A DNA stretch of 16,503 nt from an uncultured Campylobacter sp. Lineage in GTDB: Bacteria; Campylobacterota; Campylobacteria; Campylobacterales; Campylobacteraceae. Below are positions 1 through 6,955 of this stretch, in pieces (the stretch's first letter is position 1; each line of letters starts with the position of its first letter). Both the position numbers and the translations under genes were made by a program. The stretch is from assembly GCF_938017775.1 (NCBI RefSeq), contig NZ_CALIIU010000062.1, positions 1-16,503 on the forward strand. Reading direction: 5' to 3'. Under the pieces are notes generated by a model. It saw only the letters and a list, made by a program, of their open reading frames with translations. It did no database searches and was not told the origin of the DNA.

Positions 1-311
1 AGCGGCACGATCGCCGCGGTGGTGCCGATGCTCGTGCCGACAAGAAGCTTCGTAAGCGGAAAGAGCACGATCAACAAAATTATAAACGGGAAGCTTCGCA
101 GCGTGTTTATCACGACATCCAGCACGGCGTAAACGATGCGGTTTTCGCAAAGTCCGCCGCGGCGCGTAAGGATAAGCACGATCGCAAGCACGAGCCCCAA
201 AATAAACGCCAAACCCGTGCTTACGAAGGTCATATACAGCGTCTCCAGCGTCGCGTTTAGTAGCAGCTTCGGAATCACTCCGCTAAAAAAATTTTGTATC
301 CACTCTATCAT
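1..311 (-). CDS. metI: Methionine ABC transporter permease MetI, N-terminal part (cut by window edge)
   Basis: The first 103 residues of an inner-membrane permease can be read; the rest lies beyond the left edge. MetI forms the membrane channel of the MetNIQ importer for D- and L-methionine. The segment TLETLYMTFVS, a first hydrophobic helix (about residues 25-48), then LRSFPFIILL and LVGTSIGTTAAIVPL match the MetI family closely, more so than the His/Glu-type permeases. The ATG at 311 follows an AAAGGA ribosome binding site. The gene before it on the same strand is the UbiD-family decarboxylase, so no metN lies directly upstream, and a good -10 box at 362-367 suggests its own promoter. metN and metQ would have to be downstream, outside the window, or elsewhere. 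Confidence 0.88.
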   Translation of the reverse strand, partial: MIEWIQNFFSGVIPKLLLNATLETLYMTFVSTGLAFILGLVLAIVLILTRRGGLCENRIVYAVLDVVINTLRSFPFIILLIVLFPLTKLLVGTSIGTTAAIVP

Positions 312-532
312 TTATGTCCTTTCATTTTGCGTCTGTTTGCGCTATATCAGGCTTTTGCGCCATTATAAAAATTTTTGAAATTTTAAATTTCTGCCGCAGC
401 AAATTTTATGAAATTTTATCGCTTCGAGCCCGTAAATTTAGACAAAATTCCATCTAAATTTAACGCACGACCATTAAAATCAAAGCTAAATTTTAAAATT
501 TCAAATCTGCACGAAAATTTCGCCCCGCGCCC
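312..532. other. Gene-free gap between the UbiD-family gene and metI
   Basis: This 221-base gap is AT-rich and carries about 11 AAATTT or AAATTC words. It holds the candidate metI promoter at 362-367. I see no convincing hairpin plus T-run that would end the upstream transcript. Short plus-strand reading frames here look accidental. Confidence 0.6.
362..367 (-). promoter_or_regulatory. Candidate -10 box of the metI promoter
   Basis: On the minus strand there is a perfect TATAAT preceded by a T-run (TTTTTATAATGG), which fits the Campylobacter sigma-70 pattern of a strong -10 and a weak -35. It would give a 5' leader of roughly 45 bases before the metI start. This is inferred from sequence only. 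Confidence 0.55.
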
Positions 533-2368
533 TCAAAAAATTTCAAATTTCTTAAATAGCTCGGGCTCGTTTTGCACGATGCCGCGCTCTATGAGGCTTG
601 CTACGACTTCGCGGCTGCAGAGCGTCTCCTGTGGCCACCGGCGCGTATAGCCCTCCCACTCGTGCTTGCTCGTAGCATCGATGCAGATGCGATCATCCTG
701 CGCCACAAACACGTCGCGCAGCGCATCGATGCTATTTACGACACGCCAAACGCTCATATAGAGGTTGCTCGCGTCGTTCCTCGCATCGGTAAAAATCAAA
801 ATTTTAAAATTCTCGCTAAATTTTAAAAGCCGCCGCCAGCTACGCTCTACGAGCTCTTTTTTGTCTATGTTTATCAGCACGAGCGGGTTTTTAGTATCGT
901 AAAAGTGCTGCTTAAGTGCCAAAATGGCGGGCTCCTCGCTTTGAAATTTCGCTAGCAGCTCCTCATCGCTTAAAATTTGCGGCGCCTGCGAGCTTAAATC
1001 AGTCGTCGCATCGATGCCGAGCTTACCGCCGAAGCAGGAGTTCGGGCTTGCGTGATCGAGCTGATCGCACACACCCTCGCTAAAAACGAGACTGCGCGCG
1101 CCTATGCGGTTTAGGACGTACTTCGTAAGCGCCTCGTACTCATCTAAGCTCGGCGCGTCCTGCGGCACGAAAACGGCGTGTTTTACGAAGCTCATCTGCC
1201 CCACGCCCCAAAACGCGTGCATGATCTGTTTGGCAGCAGCCGGGTAGCGCACGGCGATCTTAGCCAAAATCAAGTTGTGGAATACGCCGTTTTCGGGCAT
1301 TTTATAGTCAATCAGATCGGGCGCGCTCGTGCGAAACAGCGGCAAAAAGATCCGCTCGGTCGCGTACCCCATAAATTTATCCTCAAGCGGCGGCTTACCC
1401 ACAACGGTGGCGTGAAATACGGGCGCGCGCTTGTGCGTGATCGCGCTAACCTCCATCACCGGGAAGGGCTCTACCGGCGTGTAATATCCCGTGTGATCGC
1501 CGAAAGGCCCCTCCGGCTCGCTTACGGCGGGATCGACAAAGCCCTCGATCACGTAGTCCGCATCGGCGGGAACGTAAATTTCGTTCGTAAGCGATTTTAC
1601 GAGGCGAGCGGGGCTACGGCGGATGAAGCCGTAAAGCAGCAGCTCAAAAATCCCCTTCGGCAACGGCGCCTGACCGCACCAGATATAGAGCGGATCGCCG
1701 CCTATCGCCACGGATACGGGCATCTTGCGCCCAGCTTTGCGGTATTCGTCGAAAAAGCCCGCGCCGTCTTTGTGTATCTGCCAGTGCATCCCAAGGCGGT
1801 CGCGCCCGTAAATTTGCAGGCGATACATGCCGAGATTTTGCGTTTGCGAGTTCATATCCTTCGTGTAGACCTGCCCCATCGTGATAAACGCGCCGCCGTC
1901 ACCCTCCCAGGTCTTAAGCACAGGAAGCTCGCCCAAATCGACATCGGCGCCCAGATGCGCGACCTGTTGGCACTCGCTGCGACCGCTAAGGCGCTTTACA
2001 AAAATTTTACGCAGCGAGATTAAGTGCGCTAAAAAATCAAGCTTTTCGCCGAAGCTTTGCGGACGCTTCGGCTTTAGCAGGCTCTCGATCTCGGCAGCGA
2101 TCTCGTCAGGTTTGCGGCCTAGGATTAAATTTAGAGCGGGGAAGGAGCTGAAAATATTAGTTAGCACCGGCGGCATCTGTTTGCCCTGCGCGTTTCGTAC
2201 GTTCGTAAAAAGCAGCGCCTGCGAGTGCTCCTTTTTGACCTCGATGTAACTTGCGTGCGCTATCTCAAGCTCGGTGCCGATCTGCTCCTTTACCTCGCGT
2301 AATAGCCCGTTTTCGTAAAGTCTCTTTATCCAAAAATTTCCGTTTAAAATTTCATCAAAGCTCTGCAT
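533..2368 (-). CDS. ubiD: Menaquinone biosynthesis decarboxylase, UbiD family (MqnL type)
   Basis: A 611-residue cytosolic decarboxylase of the UbiD family, which uses prenylated FMN. In futalosine-pathway bacteria this clade (MqnL) is assigned to decarboxylation of the prenylated dihydroxynaphthoate intermediate of menaquinone synthesis. The cofactor-site region is seen as NLGMYRLQIYGRD (178-190) followed by HWQIHKDGA (195-203). The family signature EGPFGDHTGYY is at 286-296. The length, near 600 residues, fits the SCO4490/Campylobacter clade better than the roughly 490-residue E. coli UbiD. The ATG at 2368 has AAAGG six bases upstream, overlapping the stop of the preceding gene, and the gap is only 9 bases, so co-translation with the MurF-like gene is likely. 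mqnE lies at the far end of the same gene run. The UbiX-type flavin prenyltransferase partner is not in the window. Confidence 0.93.
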   Translation of the reverse strand: MQSFDEILNGNFWIKRLYENGLLREVKEQIGTELEIAHASYIEVKKEHSQALLFTNVRNAQGKQMPPVLTNIFSSFPALNLILGRKPDEIAAEIESLLKPKRPQSFGEKLDFLAHLISLRKIFVKRLSGRSECQQVAHLGADVDLGELPVLKTWEGDGGAFITMGQVYTKDMNSQTQNLGMYRLQIYGRDRLGMHWQIHKDGAGFFDEYRKAGRKMPVSVAIGGDPLYIWCGQAPLPKGIFELLLYGFIRRSPARLVKSLTNEIYVPADADYVIEGFVDPAVSEPEGPFGDHTGYYTPVEPFPVMEVSAITHKRAPVFHATVVGKPPLEDKFMGYATERIFLPLFRTSAPDLIDYKMPENGVFHNLILAKIAVRYPAAAKQIMHAFWGVGQMSFVKHAVFVPQDAPSLDEYEALTKYVLNRIGARSLVFSEGVCDQLDHASPNSCFGGKLGIDATTDLSSQAPQILSDEELLAKFQSEEPAILALKQHFYDTKNPLVLINIDKKELVERSWRRLLKFSENFKILIFTDARNDASNLYMSVWRVVNSIDALRDVFVAQDDRICIDATSKHEWEGYTRRWPQETLCSREVVASLIERGIVQNEPELFKKFEIF

Positions 2369-2377
2369 CCGCTGCCT

Positions 2378-3367
2378 TTAAAAAAATAGATTTTTTTCTT
2401 GCGGTTTTTGATTTAGAAGCTGCAAGATCGCGCTCTTCTCCGCAAAAACCAGCGCGTAGTGAAACTCGGGCAGGCTTTTTAGCGCGCTTAGCTTATTGAA
2501 GCGAAAGTCGATCTTAGTGCCGTCCAATCGGTCCTCCCAGCTAGCGCAGACGATAATTTTTTCGCGGAATTTCGCCCGCAAAAAATCCGCCTCGCGCGCA
2601 AAAAGCTCAGGATCGTTCTCGGCGATAAAGGCGCGATAGCTTCCGCCAAGCGAGCTAACGTTAAAAAATCTATCCACAAAAATCGGCTCGAAATGGCCGA
2701 ATGCGCTTAAGTTTTGAAATTTAAAGGGTATCTTTTTGCGCGAGAGATACTCGATCACGCCGCATAGCTCGGACAAAAACAACTGCGGAAAGATTAAATT
2801 TGAATAATAAAGCCCGCCGAAAACGAAGCTGCTGTAAAATATCGAGCCGCCGTAAAGCAGCCTAAAATCGTCGCTCGCGGGGATCCGGACGGGCGAGATA
2901 CCGAGGCTTTGCAAAAGCTCGGCGTCGGTGGTGAAGTAGATATTTTTCTCTTTGGCATTTATCAGGCTAATGAAAAGCTCGCCCTTGCTGCGCGGCGTAA
3001 ACATCAAATTCTTAGGCACGCTCGTGTAGCGCAGGATCTCGCTTTGCACCTCGTTTATCAGCACGAAGCCGTGCCGCCACGTCTCGCCTAAAAATTTTAT
3101 CAGTCGCACGAGCGCCGAGCATAAATTTTCAACCCTAATAAAGGCGATCTCGTCGTTAAGCGGCTTGAAATTGTTATCGAAAATGATCGCGTACGCGCCG
3201 TTATCGATCGCGGTGCGTACGTCGCGCTCGTTTGCGCCGAGCGCTATGAAAGCGCCCTTTTTCGCAACCTTTGCGGGTTCGATCGCAAAGCTCTCGACAG
3301 CGGAGATCGCGGGATTATTTAGCATCGTTCCGTTTACGATACGGGTTAAATTTAATAAATTTACCAT
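2378..3367 (-). CDS. MurF-like protein lacking the Mur ligase P-loop
   Basis: A 329-residue protein. Residues 25-64 (ESFAIEPAKV, KKGAFIALG, AIDNGAYAIIFDN) resemble the N-terminal domain of the MurE/MurF ligases that holds the UDP-MurNAc substrate, where a 'pG.fiAL.G...ai..GA.a.i' pattern is typical. The ATP-binding GxxGKT loop that should follow is absent: the equivalent stretch reads FVLINEVQSEILR. The conserved catalytic residues of the central domain are also not recognisable. A true ligase would be about 450-490 residues. No signal peptide or clear membrane span is seen. Its ATG shares a base with the stop of the upstream gene (TAATG), which indicates translational coupling. It could be a Mur-derived regulator, a substrate-binding protein or a decayed ligase; an active ligase role is unlikely. 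Confidence 0.8.
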   Translation of the reverse strand: MVNLLNLTRIVNGTMLNNPAISAVESFAIEPAKVAKKGAFIALGANERDVRTAIDNGAYAIIFDNNFKPLNDEIAFIRVENLCSALVRLIKFLGETWRHGFVLINEVQSEILRYTSVPKNLMFTPRSKGELFISLINAKEKNIYFTTDAELLQSLGISPVRIPASDDFRLLYGGSIFYSSFVFGGLYYSNLIFPQLFLSELCGVIEYLSRKKIPFKFQNLSAFGHFEPIFVDRFFNVSSLGGSYRAFIAENDPELFAREADFLRAKFREKIIVCASWEDRLDGTKIDFRFNKLSALKSLPEFHYALVFAEKSAILQLLNQKPQEKNLFF

Positions 3368-4197
3368 TACGACTTCCCTGCGGCGGAGCTTTTAGGAAGC
3401 GCGCTCTTTGCGGCGCGGTGCAGCTGCTTTGCGGTAGGCGCGGAGCTTGCGGTGGTTGCGGCGACGTCTTTTGCGGCGGCTGCGGTAGGCGTAGCGGTGT
3501 TTTTTGCAACGCGGCGAGATTTTGCATTCTGAGATTCGTTTTTGGCGGGTGCCCATTTTGCGCTAGCTGCGGAAATTGTATTTTGCGCGACGCTTTTTAC
3601 GGATGCTGATTTTGCGACAGATACAGAAGCTGCGGCGGGCGCGATACTTTTAGCGGCCGATGCGGTTTTTACGATATGTTCAGGGTTTTTAGTAAGCGGG
3701 GATTTTTTTGCTGGCACGCTTTTTGTCGCTGTGTTTTTTTTAGCAGAGACGCTTTTGGAAAGCGAGGCGTCCTTTTTAATGCTCGCGCTAGAAACATCTG
3801 CCGTGCGCTTTCTACGCGATGCGGCGCTTGCTTTAGAGCTCTCGCCATCCGCACTCACATGCTTTTTCGTGCGCTCGTCCGTAAATTTATCGGTGCGTGA
3901 AAATGAGCGCACGACCGCGCGCGCGCCAAGCTTTGCACATTTTAAAGCGGCAGACTTCGACAGCTCGCAAATGCCTAGCGTTAAAATTTTACGCGCTGCA
4001 AATTTTAAAGCAACCCCCGCACCGAGCTTCAGCGCCAAAGGAGTGGCGCATACAAGCCCGCCCGCGCCGATCTTTGCAGCGAGGGAGGAGCGGCGGCAAA
4101 GCTTTAAAATTTTATCCGAAGCGCCGCTTTTTTGCGCGCAGAGCCCGGCCGCGCCGTAGATAGCAAGCTTCGAAGCCTTGCGCGCTAGAGCCCTCAT
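3367..4197 (-). CDS. Lysine/alanine/serine-rich basic protein, unknown function
   Basis: I do not recognise this 276-residue protein. Residues 1-100 are moderately hydrophobic with amphipathic Ala/Leu/Lys/Gly stretches (AKIGAGGLVCATPLALKLGAG at 41-61) and five cysteines (20, 34, 50, 77, 87). From about residue 110 the protein is low complexity: 66 of the last 96 residues are A, K, S or T, with AK, KK and SAKK steps like a histone-H1-type tail. It is strongly basic. The ATG lies two bases after the metG stop, and its own stop overlaps the next start. The position between metG and the MurF-like gene suggests co-expression but gives no function. A run of eight A residues in the coding strand (3734-3741) could slip and truncate the tail. 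DNA binding, membrane or wall association are all possible; none is shown. Confidence 0.72.
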   Translation of the reverse strand: MRALARKASKLAIYGAAGLCAQKSGASDKILKLCRRSSLAAKIGAGGLVCATPLALKLGAGVALKFAARKILTLGICELSKSAALKCAKLGARAVVRSFSRTDKFTDERTKKHVSADGESSKASAASRRKRTADVSSASIKKDASLSKSVSAKKNTATKSVPAKKSPLTKNPEHIVKTASAAKSIAPAAASVSVAKSASVKSVAQNTISAASAKWAPAKNESQNAKSRRVAKNTATPTAAAAKDVAATTASSAPTAKQLHRAAKSALPKSSAAGKS

Positions 4198-4199
4198 CG

Positions 4200-6197
4200 C
4201 TAACCTACGATTGCGCCGTTTTTTACGGGCGCGAGGGTGCTAAGCAGTGTAAGGCTGCCGTCCTCAGCGCTTAAAATCATACCCTCGCTGCTATGTTTAA
4301 AAATTTTAGCGGGTTTTAAATTTGCCAGCACGCAGATCTGCTTGCCGACAAGCGCGGCAGGATCGTAAAATTTCGCGATACCGCTGATGATTTGACGCGG
4401 CCTCTCCTCGCCCAAATCAATCATAAATCGCAACAACTTCTCGCTGCCCTCTATGTTTTCGCACTCCAAAATCGTGCCGACCTTGATAACGCACTTTTTA
4501 AAATCATCGATTTTGATCTGCGCTTCAGATGCCGCGCCTTGGGCTTCTTGCGCCGTAGCGCTCGAACCGGAAGCGTTTGCGTTTAAGCTTGGCGAGCCTT
4601 TTGCCGCAGCATCCGCACCGGAACCGCTCGCAGAATTTGCAGCGCCATCCAGCCTATCGTAGTCCGCTTTCGGCATTAGCTCGTGATCGATCTTGGTAAA
4701 AAGCGGCTCGCACGGCTTAGCCTTAAAATCTAAAATTTCGCCGCGAAGCACTAGCTTCTCATAAAGCGGAGTGGATATTTCAAAGCCCAGCGTATCCGCG
4801 ATCTGCGCCGCAGTCTGCGGCATCGCGGGGCTTAGCAGCACCGTAGCGCCCGCCAAAATATTTGCGACCAATGCGACGAGAGCCAACGCCTTAGCCTGCT
4901 CGCCGTTTTTCATCAAATTCCACGGCTCGTATTTCGCGATCGAAGCATTTGCGAGCGCAAGCGCCCTCCAAAGCTCCTCTAAGTATCTATTGGTAGCGAC
5001 CTCCTCAAGCGCGTTAAGTGCGGCGCTCAGATAGGAGTTTGCTTCCTCGATCTCGGCGGTGAAAAATTTCATCACGTCTTTAGAATTTATGATGTAATCC
5101 GAATATTTCGCGCTCATGCCGACGATACGGCTGAGTAGATTTCCAAGCTCGTTGGCAAGCTCGGAATTTACGCGGTTTATAATCGCTTTTTGCGAAAAAT
5201 CGCCGTCTTGACCGAACGGTACCTCGCGCAGCAAGAAATACCTAAACTGCTCTAGCCCGTAGGCGTTTGCGACCTCGCGCGGATCCACGACATTGCCCAG
5301 GCTCTTGCTCATCTTTTTGCCGTCGCGCGTCCACCAGCCGTGAGCTGCGATGCTGCGTGGCATATTTAGCCCCAGGCTCATCAAAAACGCAGGCCAATAA
5401 ACGGCGTGAAAGCGCAAAATGTCCTTGCCCACGATGTGCAGCGCGTCGCTCCAATACTCCATCCGCTCGCCGCCTGCACAAAATCCGAGCGAGCTAAGAT
5501 AATCCATTAGCGCGTCCAGCCAGACGTAAATCACGTGCTTCGGATCATTTAGCTCGGGCGGAATTTTAACGCCCCAATCAAAACCCGTTCTCGTGATCGA
5601 AAGATCCTTCAGGCCGCTTTTTACGAAGCTTATGACCTCGTTTTTTTTGCCTAGGGGAAGGATGCACTTTTCATCCTCGTACCATTTCAAAAGCCGCTCT
5701 GCATAGGCGCTAAGCCTGAAAAAGTAGCTCTCCTCTTTTAAAATTTTAGTCTTTTTGCCGCAGTCGGGGCAATACTCGCCGTCGATTAGCTGAGCGGAAG
5801 GGAAAAAACTCTCGCAGCTTACGCAGTAGTTGCCCTCGTATTCGCCCTTATAAATGTCGCCCTTTTCATACATCTTGCGAAATACGTTTTGCACCGCCGC
5901 CTCGTGCGCGGCATCGGTAGTGCGCGAAAACATATCGTAGCTGATGTCAAACTCGTCCCACAGGTCTTTAAATTTAGCGCTTACGCCGTCTGCGTACTGC
6001 TTTGGGCTCTGGCTGTGCTTAGCTGCGGCCTCCTCGATCTTTTGGCCGTGCTCGTCGGTGCCCGTTTTAAAAAACACCTCGTGTCCTTGCAGACGGTAAA
6101 ATCTAGCCATCGTATCGGCGATAATCGTCGTATATGCATGACCTATATGCGGGACATCGTTTACGTAATAAATCGGCGTCATTATGTATTTTTTCAT
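4200..6197 (-). CDS. metG: Methionyl-tRNA synthetase with C-terminal tRNA-binding domain
   Basis: A 665-residue class I aminoacyl-tRNA synthetase that charges tRNA-Met in the cytosol. The HIGH motif is at 17-20 and KMSKS at 295-299. One CxxC pair lies at 125/128 and a second at 143/146, consistent with a zinc knuckle. An anticodon-binding helical domain follows (about 330-510). Residues 517-558 form a Gly/Ala/Ser-rich linker (GSGADAAAKGS and similar) of low complexity. The C-terminal domain from about 561 (IKIDDFKKCVIKVGTI, then RQIISGIAKFY) is the EMAP II/Trbp111-type OB fold that helps dimerisation and tRNA binding. The ATG at 6197 follows a good TAAGGAG site. The linker looks unusually long and repetitive but is in frame. 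A run of eight A residues sits in the coding strand at 5641-5648. Confidence 0.97.
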   Translation of the reverse strand: MKKYIMTPIYYVNDVPHIGHAYTTIIADTMARFYRLQGHEVFFKTGTDEHGQKIEEAAAKHSQSPKQYADGVSAKFKDLWDEFDISYDMFSRTTDAAHEAAVQNVFRKMYEKGDIYKGEYEGNYCVSCESFFPSAQLIDGEYCPDCGKKTKILKEESYFFRLSAYAERLLKWYEDEKCILPLGKKNEVISFVKSGLKDLSITRTGFDWGVKIPPELNDPKHVIYVWLDALMDYLSSLGFCAGGERMEYWSDALHIVGKDILRFHAVYWPAFLMSLGLNMPRSIAAHGWWTRDGKKMSKSLGNVVDPREVANAYGLEQFRYFLLREVPFGQDGDFSQKAIINRVNSELANELGNLLSRIVGMSAKYSDYIINSKDVMKFFTAEIEEANSYLSAALNALEEVATNRYLEELWRALALANASIAKYEPWNLMKNGEQAKALALVALVANILAGATVLLSPAMPQTAAQIADTLGFEISTPLYEKLVLRGEILDFKAKPCEPLFTKIDHELMPKADYDRLDGAANSASGSGADAAAKGSPSLNANASGSSATAQEAQGAASEAQIKIDDFKKCVIKVGTILECENIEGSEKLLRFMIDLGEERPRQIISGIAKFYDPAALVGKQICVLANLKPAKIFKHSSEGMILSAEDGSLTLLSTLAPVKNGAIVG

Positions 6198-6226
6198 TAT
6201 TCTCCTTAAGCGTTTCTACCGTAATT

Positions 6227-6928
6227 TTATTGCAATGCTGAACCGGTATTGGAAGCCAAAGTATAATTTACATATCCGGTCTCGGGCTGGATAAAAATAT
6301 CGGCGATCTCGCCCGCGGCGTTAGTAAGTCTGATAACGCATGGATTTTGTCCTACAAAAAGCTTATCATATGGCACGTTAGAGTTCGCTACCTGCCCCAT
6401 AGGACGCCCATAAGAATCAAAGACTATAGTTTGATTTGCCCGGTCTCCACAATTAGTAAATTCGACATTTCTAATATCGTAGGTTTTGCTTAAATTCAGC
6501 TTCTTATTGATTCTTTCAGCATTTCTATTTATCGCTTGATTTTGAAAACCTGCACTTAGAATTTTATTTGGATTTTGCGGATCTATGGCAAAATCAACCC
6601 TTGTTAGATCAGACAGATCCGCACTACCGTTAGGATTACCGCTCATAGTGCTATCATAATACACAGTGTAAGTCCAACCCTCCGCACTTCCTTTAGCGTT
6701 GGTATAACTAAACTGAATCCTCCAAAGCTTCTTAAACCAATTCGGATCGTCGGGATCGAATTTATTATCGTTCATCGCAAGCTGCTGCGTGTAACGAATA
6801 TGAGCAGCGACTTGATCCGCCGCCTCCACTAAACTGTTTCGATTGATTTGAGGCACTGCCACGGCCGCTAAAATTCCAACCACCACGATGATGAAAATCA
6901 GCTCAATCATAGTAAATGCTTTTTTCAT
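6227..6928 (-). CDS. Type IV prepilin-like protein (GspH/FimT-like pseudopilin)
   Basis: A 233-residue protein that begins KKAFTMIEL, a class III prepilin leader. Cleavage would fall after Ala4, leaving a mature N-terminal Phe and Glu at +5 (Glu9), followed by a single hydrophobic helix to about residue 27. The C-terminal half has FDSYGRPMG (170-178), CVIRLTNAAGEIADIFI (197-213) and PETGYV (215-220), a pattern known from FimT/GspH-like minor pseudopilins. Cys160 and Cys197 could form a disulfide. Such proteins are assembled in the periplasm by type II secretion or DNA-uptake machineries. In Campylobacter the related system is the Cts competence apparatus, so a CtsG-like role is plausible but not proven. 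No prepilin peptidase or assembly ATPase gene is near. The start has AGG nine bases upstream. It lies between the GT-C-like gene (27-base gap) and metG (29-base gap). Ala replaces the usual Gly at -1. Confidence 0.85.
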   Translation of the reverse strand: MKKAFTMIELIFIIVVVGILAAVAVPQINRNSLVEAADQVAAHIRYTQQLAMNDNKFDPDDPNWFKKLWRIQFSYTNAKGSAEGWTYTVYYDSTMSGNPNGSADLSDLTRVDFAIDPQNPNKILSAGFQNQAINRNAERINKKLNLSKTYDIRNVEFTNCGDRANQTIVFDSYGRPMGQVANSNVPYDKLFVGQNPCVIRLTNAAGEIADIFIQPETGYVNYTLASNTGSALQ

Positions 6929-6955
6929 AATTTTTACCTTTCATAAAAATTTTGT

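Noticed and set aside
1178..2023. 281-codon open frame on the plus strand
   Set aside because: It lies wholly opposite the strongly supported UbiD-family gene and reads as a low-quality, Arg/Ala-rich shadow with no family marks.
2378..3367. Active MurF or MurE ligase
   Set aside because: The GxxGKT ATP-binding loop and the later catalytic motifs are missing, and the protein is too short.
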